A stretch of 64,000 nt of DNA from Cyrtodaria siliqua. Taxonomy: Eukaryota; Mollusca; Bivalvia; Adapedonta; Hiatellidae. The stretch spans positions 124,001-188,000 of the forward strand of contig JAWPHD010000128.1 of assembly GCA_037043455.1 (NCBI GenBank), written 5' to 3'. This document shows, piece by piece, positions 13,010 to 26,600 of the stretch (position 1 is its first letter; each line of letters starts with the position of its first letter). Both the position numbers and the translations under genes were made by a program. Below the pieces are notes generated by a model. The model searched no databases and had not been told where the DNA came from. It was given only the letters and a program-made list of their open reading frames with translations.

Positions 13010-13130
13010 ATTTCAACACATGTAAGGTTATATTATATATGACGGTCGATTTTTGTGGTGGAGGCAGACCACCCACTTTTCCTGAGTAGAACCAGTACTG
13101 TACACCTCCCGCCATCCGCCACCGTAAGAT
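13010..13130 (-). mobile_element. SINE family 1 fragment, reverse
   Basis: Carries the GTGGTGGAGGCAGACCACCC block and flanks shared with 2165-2450; the tRNA-like head is missing. Confidence 0.6.
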
Positions 13131-14004
13131 TCTACCTTTCGTATAAAAATATTTTACAAAAAATTCTCAAAAAGGTGTTCTCAATAATTTGGTAACACGT
13201 GCTTAAAGAGCCAATTCGCGTCAAGTGTGTGTCTCTGAAGTAAGTTGTCTTTACAAGGTGAACAAGGTACCTTTTAGGTAATCGTTCTACTATAAATATA
13301 TACAAAACATAACATTTTATATATGTTTACCCGACTCTGGTGACTCCACCAAATATTGGTTGCATGCAATCTTTCAAAACATGAGCATGCAATACATGGC
13401 TGAATGGCTGTCTAATACACTAGTGCATGTAGACCTTTTTGAGTCAACAACGAAACAGCAGACGAACAATAATAATAATGATTAATGAATAATAACGTGC
13501 AATGCTGAATGTAAAGTATTATAAATTGGAAGCATATTACCGAACACTGAAATACGCAAATGTTGCATTGGGCCTGAGGGAACAAAAGTTTAGCATTTTC
13601 TTTTATAAAATGGTACTAAAATAACAGTTTTATGGATGCCTAAATTACGATATTGTGGTTATGGAGTGCGTTCTATACATTATGGTTATCACTTATTTAT
13701 TATTGCATGGTTATCATATGGTTATCATGTGAAAGCAAAAACCAGTGGATTATATTATGTAATAAATTACATTTCTTGCTCCAGTTTTTAAAGTTAATGT
13801 ACTGTAATTATTAATTGATGATGATAATACAATTTCATTTAGTTTTCACAACATTTTCTCTGCATGTGTGGTGTCATGGAGTTGCAATAGTGAACATTCT
13901 AAAAATACTAAAAAATACTAAACAGAATGAATTTCATGTGTATTTAAGAAATGAAACCCGTCCATGTTTGATATGCAGACATTGAGTTTAATTACCAGTG
14001 TTTT

Positions 14005-14112
14005 TGAGATACCGGAAATATTTCTCTCCGGAGAGAAATTGCTCGATATAAGAACGAGTGCTTTAGCACGATTTCTTATATCGGGGCAATTTCTCTCCAG
14101 AGGGAAATATAT
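14005..14112. repeat. Imperfect palindrome, ~100 bp
   Basis: GGAAATATTTCTCTCCGGAG at the left pairs with GCAATTTCTCTCCAGAGGG type sequence at the right, and GATATAAGAACGAGTGC pairs with GCACGATTTCTTATATC around a short loop. Confidence 0.65.
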
Positions 14113-14248
14113 TACGTCATTATGTTACGTCATACAAACAAAACAAGTGGAACGGTATTTCCTAGTGGCAGAATCTGATGACGACGTCCGTAAAACAATC
14201 GGAACGTCATTTGGCATTCCCGCCACTGACAGAAAAGACCGAGCAATG

Positions 14249-14295
14249 TTCCGTACTGCAAAATAGCTCCCACTGGGAGCTATTTCGCAGTAGAG
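14249..14295. repeat. Short hairpin
   Basis: TACTGCAAAATAGCTCCCA is followed at once by TGGGAGCTATTTCGCAGTA, a stem of about 19 bp with one mismatch. Confidence 0.7.
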
Positions 14296-14414
14296 CAAAC
14301 GAGTAAGCGAACGAGTAGACAGATATGTAATATAATTCTTTAGCGCTTCATGCGCATGTATATACACTACACCCACTTCAAGTCCTCCAAAGCTTTTGTT
14401 CAAAACCTACTTTT

Positions 14415-14706
14415 TTTTTGTCACCTGCGTAGCATGGCAGACACTTATGAATCACGTCATCCATCGTCCGTCCGTCACACATTAACCTGCAACCTAACCT
14501 AGGCCATATCTTGAAAAGTATTTGACCTTTGTTCATGAAACTCAGCACATGCCTATATCTTCACCCAAGGAATGTTGTTACACATGTCCAATAACTCTGA
14601 CGTATATTTTTTTTAGAGTTATGCCCCCTTTCATAAAACTTTAACCTGCAACCTAACGAAGCTGACAGCAGACGACACATTAGTGTTCTGCGGAACACCC
14701 TTCTAG
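14415..14706. repeat. Possible dispersed repeat fragment
   Basis: Contains CATCGTCCGTCCGTC, a duplicated TTAACCTGCAACCTAAC block (at about 14482 and 14642) and the ending GCGGAACACCCTTCTAG. Type unknown. Confidence 0.35.
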
Positions 14707-14884
14707 TTGGTTTAAAAGAAATCAGTTTGCTTTAAAAAAAAATGACCTTAACCTACTTTATGTTTCTCAAGGTCACTTGTTAATACTTTTGAAGAAAGAT
14801 GTTAATTAGATTGTCAGTTTTAGCCGATATAAATATGGTTTAAGTTTTAGTGATGATAGAGGATAATTTCATTTCTACTCACTG

Positions 14885-15040
14885 GGAGCTCAATTTGTAA
14901 CTGAGAAAGTTTGATTACTAGTTCTACCCAGGAAATTTGACAGGTCTGCCTCCATCATAAAAAAAATCCACCCTCATAAATAGCCTTAAATGTACTGAAA
15001 ATGACGTAAAACACTATTCAACCAACCAAACTACTCATGG
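14885..15040 (+). mobile_element. SINE family 1 fragment, forward
   Basis: Shares CTACCCAGGAAA, TCTGCCTCCATCA and the tail GACGTAAAACACTATTCAAC with 8213-8490. The head is eroded. Confidence 0.6.
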
Positions 15041-15531
15041 AGTTTGTCGCCACTGTTCTTGTTGCCACTGTTCTTGTCGCCATTGTTCTTGTCGCCACTG
15101 TTCTTGTTTCGGAATTTCTGCACTTTAATTAGTGGAAAACCTGCGCTTTGTTGCTGAAAAAAGATAAATATTCAGTAATAAGGCTTCATTGTTCAAGTGT
15201 GTCTTGTTTCTCTGTAAATAATGTGCGATGATTTGCGAGGGGTAGACAGACATAGTGTTAATTAAGAACTTTTTACTGGTGCAAAATTTCTGTTCTCAGA
15301 GTTTGTTTATAATAATTTTGCTAACTAGGAGGTTTAATTATGTAAATATGGATCTTTGAGTGTTATATATAATAGAGATGATGTCAGTGTTACTGTCTGA
15401 GAATGTTTATGTTGAAGTGTGTTTATTTTATACCAATTAAATGTGAAATTACAAGCCTGCACTGTATTACTGCTTTTTAAAGCAGATAAGTGGATGAGTT
15501 TTCTTCCTTTTGATTTGTTTCAAAATTCAGT

Positions 15532-15881
15532 TAGGCCATAATCAATTAATTGCTAGATTTTCATCCCCGCCCGCCCCCCGTTTTTTTATATGCCTCTCCA
15601 GTAATTTTTATATATATTCTTCAAACAAAAAAATAAAAAAATATATAATTAAAAATAATTAATAATAATAATAAAAAAAATTGCTGAAAGAATGAAACAC
15701 TATTAAATATGTGTTTTCAATCTTGGAAGTACTCAGTAGTATGTATTACTATTTTTGCCTTGTGCCGAGGCCATTTTCCATGTGTTGTATAAAATAAAAA
15801 ATAAAAAATAAAATTTCACCCCCACCCCTATTTTAAAATAAATTTGGATGAGAAACTAGCAATTAATTTATTATGGCCTTA
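15532..15881. mobile_element. MITE-like element G, copy 1
   Basis: About 350 bp, ends TAGGCCATAAT and ATTATGGCCTTA, with matching sub-terminal ATTAATTGCTAG and CTAGCAATTAAT. A second copy is at 37322-37666 inside the DDR gene. Confidence 0.8.
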
Positions 15882-16904
15882 CCGGTATTCACATTCGTTA
15901 TTTTTAATATCCGTTAATATTTTCTTTTATACAAGATAACTATATTATTGCACAAATAAAAAATTTGCTGCTCAAAAATCTATAATATCTTCCTATAATG
16001 GCTAGGTTAATGAAGATACTTCCGTTGATAACCGCGATCCTTCAGCAATCCCACCATGCATTGTTACACGTTGTACAGTCTTGGTCAATAGGTGCTTTGT
16101 GCATCTGAATCAGTGGGAAGTGAAATAGTATTGCGGAGTTAATTGAAGGGATTGGGAAATAATGGCAAATTAGTCCAAATATTTATCAGAGGTGCATTAC
16201 TTTACCTGTGAATTATATAAAATGATACAAACAGTAAATCTAATAAAACCTGCTAAATTCAATACAAATAACACTGATATAAATATTAAATAAGTAATTT
16301 TTAAGTGTTTTCCAATCTTAATCCTTCAATTCCCATTTTAAAAAAAAAATCGGTAAGTTGTTAATTTTCTTTTACTTGGCTGACTTTTACTTCGTTGGAA
16401 TTCTTGGGAACTAATTTGTGATTCAGGGAGGATGGAGGATGGGGACAGGGAATGCACCCTACACATGCCCCCTTGTAAATAGTGCATGCAAATATTAATG
16501 GTCTGATTTCTTTTGATTTTTTATGTCATTTGTTGTTTTAAAACTAACACCCTTTGCCCCACCTCCTCTTTGCACCCCTTTCCTACACCTTATCTGTGAA
16601 TTCCTGGACCTGGAGATGGTATAAGTATAAAACATAATTGAAACATGTTATTGACTTACTGAATTTGACTTTCTTATCGTAGAAAAACATACCTAGTTGA
16701 AGAGCTTTTACACCATGGAATCTTGAAGATTGCTGGAAAAAAAAGTTGGAAAAAGATGGTGTAGATTATACTGTAATAAGTAGATAGCTGGAGGGTGCTG
16801 ATGGTGGTTGTGTTATATAGGATTAGATAATTATATATTCCTTCTTATTTCCTAAAAAAAAAAAACACGTGGGTGTCCCCATTAAAAATCTGCAAAAACA
16901 GTCA

Positions 16905-16990
16905 GTTTGTAACCGGAGGCCCCGGGTTCAATCCTCCGTGGTGCCACTGAGTTCCGTCCGTGTGTTCTTCGGCAAGACACTAATACATTA
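16905..16990 (+). mobile_element. tRNA-like SINE fragment
   Basis: B-box-like GGGTTCAATCC followed by a GTGGTGCCAC stretch and TTCTTCGGCAAGACACTAA, a core seen in several animal SINE families. It is not a plausible functional tRNA because the 5' half is missing. Confidence 0.5.
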
Positions 16991-16991
16991 A

Positions 16992-17192
16992 TTAACCCTT
17001 AAGCTGCTACATATATATAATAGACTGTTCTTTCTTTGAATTAAGACCATTCCATTTAAGTGACAAAGGGGTGTTTCGGGGGTAATGACTGATCAGCAGG
17101 ACATTGTAAACCCTGATCAGACTCGCATACTGATCTGGGTTTACAATGTTCGCAAAGGCTATTATAGTCGTGCTTAGCGGGCCAAGGGTTAA
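16992..17192. repeat. MITE-like repeat A, copy 4
   Basis: TTAACCCTTAAG at the left and GGGTTAA at the right with the internal CTGATCAG palindrome. Ends 281 bp before the first DDR exon of the window. Confidence 0.8.
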
Positions 17193-17473
17193 CTATAAAA
17201 CCTTCCGTCAGAGAATTGCAAGCGTGTGTATCAATGGTAAACAATAATTATTGTTTTATAGGCAACTTTATTAATATTTGAGATTCTGCACATAAGGTCA
17301 GAGACTGAAAAACTTGTATTTACAGGTGACTGGTACCGGGCAGTATAGAACGGTAGTTTACAGGGCAAGACGTGACATTTAGCTGTAAAATGCTGATTTT
17401 ACAGTTTATTTTAATAATTATGTTGGGAAGATAAGTGGGAACTTTACTTAACTGTTTGTGTTTATATTTTCAG

Positions 17474-17615
17474 GATCCGTACAGAAACAATGGGCGGAGC
17501 CTGGTGTCCTAAACCAATGATAAGCAAGAATTCATACGAGTATCTGCAGATAGATCTCGGAAAACTATGTGTTGTCACCATGGTGGAAATACAGGGACGC
17601 TTTGGAAATGGACAG
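17474..17615 (+). CDS. DDR: DDR exon: middle of the collagen-binding discoidin domain
   Basis: Preceded by a TTTTCAG acceptor and followed by a GTATAA donor. It starts with the last base of a split codon, so an upstream exon must exist, and ends in phase 0. It encodes residues 1-47. GGAWCP (C11) corresponds to the GAWCP motif of vertebrate DDRs, whose cysteine pairs with the one here at C115. YLQIDLGKL matches the discoidin beta-strand motif, and IQGRFG (R42) corresponds to the TQGRHAG segment with the collagen-contacting arginine of human DDR2. C32 is an extra cysteine relative to the human proteins. I looked upstream for the preceding exon, expected to carry an LGM..G.I.D..I.ASS type motif, and did not find one. 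Confidence 0.93.
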
Positions 17616-20600
17616 GTATAAATAAAACTTGGATGTCATCATCATCATCTAGGATTCTTTATCGAAGATGCTCCTCCTCCTCCTCCTCCTCGTAATTTCA
17701 TCATCCGATAAAATCAAAGGACTGAAAGTACTTGATGGCAGGCCAAGCTTAATTTTCATAACTGTCCAATAACTAAATATATTTTTCTAACCAAAGTCAC
17801 CCAGTTTCTGAGACCAGTCTCCCTAATTGGCCTGTCAGACAATTTGCTATGTATGCTACAGATTTGGAATTACATTAAAGGGACACACGGCAAGTGGTTA
17901 TCAAGAATTGAAATCATCGTCTCGATTTATTTACCAGTGTAATTTTAATTCTAAAACTGCTTGCATATAATTAAATAAGATTTTGAGTTTTCATTCGTTC
18001 ATTGTATTCTACCATAGGTTTAAATATATAATTGAAGCAATATAATCAACAGTTAGTAATATGCGAAAACAATTTGCTGTATTCATTTCTTGTAATTAAT
18101 ATTAATAATTGAAAAAATGCAAGTTGCGTAGAAAAACTAACGGGACACAGGGAGTTTTTATAACTTCAAGATTGCCGTGTGTCCCCTTAAACTACGTCAG
18201 CATGAGTCATACAACGAAAATAATTATTTGAAAAGATAATAATCATAACGCACTTATCATTTCACACCTTTCAACCCGAGGCTTTTATAACAGATACATT
18301 TTTCTTGAAAGGAAGACTAGAATAAACATGGAATAGCCACATTTTTGCAGAAATTTTTGATAACACAATCAATAAAGTCAATATTTCATCTCTGCCCAGT
18401 GTGCCATTATCATGCAATTTTTATGATATTTTTGTCGTGAATTCGTGAAGGTAATTAGAAACATCAGTTACATGCCGTCTGAAAGCATTAGCTGTGAGGA
18501 CATGTCATGTCTTTATGAACTTATGGGTTATGAATTTAATGGCTTGAAACATTTTTGTGCATTAGAGGGAAATGAAGTGAAATTGGAACTGATGGTTGTT
18601 GCAGAAGATAGTTTAGGTTGGGTTTGAAAAAGCGAGTTTGTATCGCGGTGAGTGAAAATATGGTCGGTCGCTTGTATGCAACTCTGTATCTGATCAGGTT
18701 TGATAATGTTTATATGCGCGGTTCCCCAGAGAGTTTCTAGAAAGTTGCATCATGTTGTTTGTATTTAAAGAGGCACTACGCGATTTTTAATGTAAAATAT
18801 TAAATACTCAATATTATTGCATTTATATGTATACAAAGCTATTTTATGAGTATTCTAAGAAGAAACATGGTTCGTATTCCAGTTCTGTAAATTATTAATT
18901 ATGATCAAAACAATATCTTGAATAAAATGCTGCCCAGCCGTTTATTCCTGCCGGAGAACTACGAGTTTTTACGATTTTCTCGGACATGCGCAATGCGATT
19001 ACAAACTATTCGGCGCAGTTCCGATAAAAAACGAATCGATCGGAACTCTTTGCTAATCAGACGAGGTAGTTCCGATTGTAAACGAATAAGATCGGAAAAT
19101 CTCCGCAATCGGCTTGTCTAAAACAATTACGAATACAATTTCAAAAATCCGATCTTTTCAATCCTGTTTTTCCCCAGCAAAACGCAAATTACATTGGGTG
19201 AAATTATTGCCATTTACCTTTTGCATAGTCCTCTTTATAATTAAGTTACGTTTATATCAATTGGTGGACAAAAAGATATAGGTAGAGCCTCTTTAACACC
19301 CACAGGGGTGATGCATTTTCCAAAGGGAGTCAATTATTTAAATGTAATTATGCTTGCTTGACTGTTCAAAGAAAAGTCACTCCAGCAGAAGCACTTCCAA
19401 CGGTGGCGGCGTTGCTTAACATTTTATGGTTTGATCGTATCTCTGAAACATCAAGCAATTCAATAAAACTTCGCACAATGTCATGTATAACTGTTATACA
19501 AAGAATCATAGAGACAAGGGCCATAATTCTATTATCCCACTGAGAAGAATTATGACCCTTTTTCAACTTACTTTCCCAATCAGTCAGCAAGTCTGCTATA
19601 GTCGAGCGGGATACCTTCGAAAGCTCTTGTTTTTCTATTGGATTATGTGATAATATAATTTAAAATCTGCCATGTCTGGAATCGTTAATTAAAAACAAAA
19701 ACAAATCTTGTAAAATTAGGAATGGAGTATAGGTGCCAATTAGAGGGGGTGGCAATAAGAGGGGGCGGCAATTAGAGGCAGTACGGTTGTGTAAAATATT
19801 TGTGTGTCTGAAATTAATATTGGCAGCCCTGCCCTGTATCAATGAAAGTAAGGTCTATATATAAATATAAGTTGCTGGTGCTCTGATGATTTACTTGTCC
19901 CAGCTAATCACTAATTTGCCACCCAATTAGTAAATAATTCCTCCCTGATAGCAGGGAGAATTTATTGGTGCCTGTTTGGATTTTTATTCAGGTACTTGGA
20001 GATAAATGAAGTGTAATGTTTTCAAGTTGTTAATTATGTAATTACCAGTAGACACCATTATCAATTCAGTGAAATTTCATGCATGGTGTCTGGAAGATAA
20101 AACTGTGCAGGTTAAAACCTGTATACAACGTGCTTTACTCTGGGTAATTAGTAAATGTTAATAAACAATGGAAGGAAAACAATCTGGAGAGTCATCTCTA
20201 ACTGGAACCAGTACTCTTAAAGGGGCACATGGCAATCTTGATTCTTAGGGGGACACAAAGCAATCTTGATTCTTAAGGGACAAATGGCAATCTTGATTCT
20301 TAGAGGGACAGACGGCAATCTTGATTCTTAAAGAAACACAGAGCAATCTTGATCCTTAAAGGAACACAGAACAATCTTGATTCTTAAAGGGACATAGGCA
20401 ATCTTGATTCTTAAAGGAACACAGAGCAATCTTGATTCTTAAAGGGACATACAGCAATCTTGATTCTTAGAGGGACACATGGAAATCTTGATTCTTAAAG
20501 GGACAAATGGCAATCTTGATTCTTAGAAGGACAAATGGCAATCTTGATTCTTAGAGGGACAAACGGCAATCTTGATTCTTAGAGGGACAAATGGCAATCT

Positions 20601-23600
20601 TGATTCTTAGAAGGACAAATTGCAATCTTGATTCTTAGAAGGACAAATGGCAATCTTGATTCTTAGAAGGACAAATTGCAATCTTGATTCTTAGAGGGAT
20701 AAATGGCAATCTTGATTATTATAGGAACACACTGCAATATAGATTCTTAAAGTGATACATAGCGGACTTGATTCTTAAAAGGATAGTTGGCAGTCTCGCT
20801 TGATTATTAAAGGAATACATGGAAATCTTGATTCCTAAAGGGACAAATTGCAATCTTGATTCTTAGAAGGACAAATTGCAATCTTGATTCTTAGAGGGAC
20901 AAATTGCAATCTTGTTTCTTAGAGGGACAAATGGCAATCTTGATTCTTAGAAGGACAAATGGAAATCTTGATTCTTAGAGGGACAAACGGCAATCTTGAT
21001 TCTTAGAGGGACAAATGGCAATCTTGATTCTTAGAAGACAAATGGCAATCTTGATTCTTAGAAGGACAAATTGCAATCTTGATTCTTAGAAGGACAAATG
21101 GCAATCTTGATTCTTAGAGGGACAAATTGCAATCTTGATTCTTAGAAGGACAAATGGCAATCTTGATTCTTAGAGGGACAAATTGCAATCTTGATTCTTA
21201 GAAGGACAAATGGCAATCTTGATTCTTAGAAGGACAAATTGCGATCTTGATTCTTAGAAGGACAAATGGCAATCTTGTTTCTTAGAGGGACAAATGGCAA
21301 TCTTGATTCTTAGAGGGACAAATGGCAATCTTGATTCTTAGAAGGACAAATTACAATCTGGATTCTTAGAAGGACAAATGGCAATCTTGATTCTTAGAAG
21401 GACAAATTGCAATCTTGATTCTTAGAGGGACAAATGGCAATCTTGATTATTATAGGAACACACTGCAATATAGATTCTTAAAGTGATACATAGCGGACTT
21501 GATTCTTAAAAGGATAGTTGGCAGTCTCGCTTGATTATTAAAGGAATACATGGAAATCTTGATTCCTAAAGGGACATAGAGCAATCTTGATTCTTAAAGG
21601 GACACAGAGCAATCTTGATTCTTAAAGGGACACAGAGCAATCTCGATAATTAAATCTAAACAATGACTGTTGAGGTATCAATATATGTTAGTGGGAATCA
21701 GTCCATGTAATTATCTCGCCCATCTGGAATCAGCCTCTGAGGAAGATCATGTACCTGACTGTATTACAATGAATATATATATCATATATAATAAAACACC
21801 CTGAACCTATTAGTGTAATTTTTAAGTAGAAGTATAAAGTGTTTGGCACAAGATTCCAATATTTCATGGACATATTTCATGTCTATCTGGTACAGTTTGT
21901 AGCCATTATGTTGTATCAGCTTACAAACACAGGAGATAGTCTGCTCTTATTTATTGTTGAACACTTCCAATGCTGCTCATTAAATAATAACCACTCCCTT
22001 GGAAAAGAAATAGGGAAAATCTGTCAACTTCTTATCTTGTTTATTAGAAATGTGCCAAAGATGAGAATGTGCAGAAATAAGAAATGTTCTAGAAAATGGG
22101 AACTACCAGAATATTTATAAATCTAGAGTTTTTTTATATCTAGACAGCAACCTCTTGATGTTGTCTTGTGATGTTAGAATTTCTCTCTTGAACATGCCCT
22201 GGTGTGGTTGCCAGGGTAGAATACAATCATTGCAATCTCACAAACACACCATCACATGCATGCAGAGGGGTAGGACCCCTACCAAGCCCCCACCCCCTCC
22301 CCCAACATTCATATTCATTTTGTCATTTTTTGTCATGCTCATTTAAGGTCTTTATCATGACACCGCGTATGCAAACATGGAAATGTGGCTCCATCGTAAA
22401 TGGAGTGTCTACTATTGAATTTGCAGCAACTCTGCAGTTCTGCAGGTAAGAAGGTACCAGGCCCATTCTCCATATTTTAACTTGATGTAAATGAAGGATG
22501 AGCCTGGCACGTTCATTCCTGTTTGGCGCCATATAACCTTTCATGTGTTGGTGCGCCTTAAAACCGAATTCAATTCCAATTCAAACTCTTGAACTAGTTT
22601 TATAACATAAAACTTTACAATATTTAGACATTCTCTGAAAACATTTATTTATTTTATTTTTTTTTCTATATTCAATATTTCAGGATAGACTGAAAAATAA
22701 AATTAAAAAAAAACAGCATGAAAGACATTGAAAGTGGATGGAAATATATCCCGAAGATAAATATTATTGAACTACTCTTGAACTTATTGTCTTACAATGT
22801 TAAAATTAACACTCCCCTTGTCTTTTATCTTCTTGCCGTGTTATGTACATACGGCAGTCAATGTCAGGGAGTACATCATGATTTTTCTAGAAATATCTTA
22901 AATTATAAAAATGTTCCAATTCATGATAAAACACTTATATCCATCAAAATATGATGTTGGAACCATATTGTTAAGGTTTAAACTTCGAATACACCATATA
23001 GCTAGGACGGAATCGGGCATAAAATGCTGAAATTAACCCTGGTGCGTAACCTAGGATAGCACGTATTACTGTACAGAATGAATTTCCTTGTAACTAAGGG
23101 GTCATTTTTAGGATCATTCATTATGTTTAGGCGCTTTAAAATAAAAAATATCATTATTTGTCAATTTTAAGTCAGACCCCTAGACCCCTTTGAAAAGCCT
23201 GATGTACTCCCTTTAAAGCGACAAATGGCAATCTTGATTTTTTAAAAACTCACGGTGTCCCATTAGTTTTCCTACATAATTTGCATTTGTTCAATCATTA
23301 ATATTAATTATTAGCATAGCAGTGTATTAGCCAGCCAAACGTGCAGCCGTCTTTTGCACGTCCGTTTTTGAAAAATCGCGGCCAATATTTGGAGTGGGTG
23401 GGGTAAAAAAAAATAAATATTTTTTTTGTTAAACATCACCTCCAAACTCTTTAATACTGTCTCAATATTGTTATGTTTCGTATTCATTTATAGAAGAAAG
23501 ATGATCTAAAATGCACTGTTTTCACCTTTATCTGCGAAAATAAATTACCTCAGAGACACCCACTTGTCGCGAATTGGCGCGTAATGCGTGTTAGCTAATT

Positions 23601-26600
23601 GTTTTGCACACCCTGTTCGCATAGTTGCACACCCGGTTGTTGAGTTTCTGCCTAATACACTGTAACCAGGGGCGGATCCAGGATTTCAGCTTAGGGGGGG
23701 CGTAATGTTTTGGTCGATTTTCGGGTCCGTCTCTAGCCTCATAAAACGTTTGCGGTAGTGCATTTATAGGGTAAAAAAGTCCGTTTTCAAATAAAAAGAT
23801 TTAACAATGTGTTAATTAAACCACTTATTAGCCATTATGCGTCGAGCGAGCGAAGCGAGCGAGAAAAAAAATTATACTGAGGGCGTCCATCTAAATTGCT
23901 TGATGTTTTATCTACAGTAATATGGACATACACGTATGAATAACAAAAGTCCGTTTTCAAATAAAAGAATTTAACAATGTGTTAATTAAACCACTCATTA
24001 GCCATTATGCGTCAAGCGAGCGAAGCGAGCGAGAATTTTTTTTTTTTTTTTATACTGAGGGCGTGCAACGAAATTGTTTGATATTTTATCTACAATAACA
24101 TGGACATACATGTATGAATAAAAAAAGTCCGTTTTCAAATAAACGGATTTAACAATGTGTTAATTAAACCACTCATTAGCCATTATGCGTCGAGCGAGCG
24201 AGAAATTTGTTTATACTGAGGGCGTGCATCGAAATTGTTTGATACATTATCTACAGTAACATGGACATACATGTATGAATAAAAAAGTCCGTTTTCAAAT
24301 AAAAGGATTTAACAATGTGTTAATTAAACCACTCATTAGCCATTATGCGTCGAGCGAGCGAGATTTTTTTTTATACTGAGGGCGTGCAACGAAATTGTTT
24401 GATATATTATCTACAGTAACATGGACATACATGTATGAATAAAAAGTCCGTTTTCAAATAAAAGGATTTAACAATGTGTTAATTAAAGCACTCATTAGCC
24501 ATTATGCGTCAAGCGAGCGAAGCGAGCGAGAATTTTTATTTTTTTTTTATACTGAGGGCGTGCAACGAAATTGTTTGATATTTTATCTACAATAACATGG
24601 ACATACATGTATGAATAAAAAAAGTCCGTTTTCAAATAAACGGATTTAACAATGTGTTAATTAAACCACTCATTAGCCATTATGCGTCGAGCGAGCGAGA
24701 AATTTGTTTATACTGAGGGCGTGCATCGAAATTGTTTGATACATTATCTACAGTAACATGGACATACATGTATGAATAAAAAAGTCCGTTTTCAAATAAA
24801 AGGATTTAACAATGTGTTAATTAAACCACTCATTAGCCATTATGCGTCGAGCGAGCGAGATTTTTTTTTATACTGAGGGCGTGCAACGAAATTGTTTGAT
24901 ATATTATCTACAGTAACATGGACATACATGTATGAATTATAAAGTCCGTTTTCAAATAAAAGGATTTAACAATGTGTTAATTAAACCACTCACTAGCCAT
25001 TATGCGTCGAGCGAGCGAGAAAGTTTTTTATACTGAGGGTGTGCATCGAAATTGTTTGATATATTATCTACAGTAACATGGACATACATGTATGAATAAA
25101 AAAGTCCGTTTTCAAATAAAAGGATTTAACAATGTGTTAATTAAAGCACTCATTAGCCATGATGCGTCGAGCGAGCGAAGCGAGCGAAAAAAAAATTTAT
25201 ACTGAGGGCGTATTTGATATTTTATCTACAGTAAAATGGACATACATGTATGATCCGGAATTTTTAGGGGGGGTGCGCCCCCCCCTGGATCCGCTAGTGG
25301 TAACAGAGTATAAAGGAAATTGTTTTTGAATATTACTAACTGGTGATTATATTCACCAGTAATATATTTTAAAATGAAGGTAACTCAAATCTCAATAAAA
25401 AAAAAAAAATAATTATATGCAAGAAAGCTTTAAAGTCAAAATGATAAATGATTAAGAAATCAAAGTGCAAATTTTACTGTTTGATATAAACGTAAAGAGT
25501 GCCATGTGTCCCTTTAACAATCATATCAGGACGGTGTCTATTTGTGTACACAATGCTCAACTTTATAGTGCTGCCAAACTTGCATATCACGCCATAGACA
25601 CATGACATGATACCCCACCCACCTAGTCTCATTATACTGACACCAAGTCAACCTTTTCTCTCGCAATTTTAGAATTCACACTTAAATTTTTTTATCTTCA
25701 GAACTCTCGCAATGTTAAATCTTTAGACTTTGTTATCGTCTTGCAATGTTAGAATGGTGCACGTAATTTTTTATACTCGTGCTTTTTTAGAATGTCGCAT
25801 TTAAATGTTTTGTCTCATAACTTTGTCATAACTTCATCTGTTTTGACTCAATTATCAAAAACAATTTTTTCATTGAATTTTATCATTATTATTATGTTTT
25901 ACCAGAAATATTTATAAAATGTATATAAGTGCATTATTGTAAACCTTACAGAACAACATCCGCGAATGTCTGCATGCAAAATATGTTGAATTACTGTAAT
26001 AAAGAATTATTGTATTGTATAATATGTGTTAACTTATGCAACACATGTCTCTATTATGAGAGAAATTTATTAAAATCCAAGTTTAAATTTTAGCTATGAT
26101 AGGGTTATGCAAACATGAAGAAATATAATACAGAAAACAGCGATGCAACTAGTTCTGTAGCGAGAACAAAAAGAAGAAAAGTGAAACATGAATAACATGG
26201 TTCCTGAAAATCACATTAACTAAACAATTTTTTAGTTGCAAAAATTGTTGGTTCCAATTCAACATTTTTCTGATGATTGCTATAAATTCAGTTGAAAATG
26301 AGCGTAGCAACTCAGGAACATCCCCAAACCCTTCTCGTCACTACGGACCGTGGTGGCCCAGGGGATGGCATGTTTAACTCTGGATCCAGAGATTATGGGT
26401 TAGAGTCTCACTGGCGCCACTGGGTTACTTCAGTGTGCCCAGTTTGGCAAGACATGTCCTCTAGCCTCGTGGGTCAAATGGGGATGTAAGCTGTGCCGAG
26501 TCTATCCTCTGAACACGTTGGAGAACCATTGTAATCTGTTTGTTAGTAAGAGTAGGTCACGGTTTCTTGATTGATATGTATGATTCCACTCGCTCGGGGG

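Noticed and set aside
20216..21645. Regularly spaced repeats, CRISPR-like at first sight
   Set aside because: No distinct spacers; the whole unit repeats and the organism is an animal.
22340..22448. Possible extra DDR exon ending at CTGCAG/GTAAGA
   Set aside because: No similarity to any DDR segment, and the exons at 17474 and 28082 join directly in phase with continuous homology.
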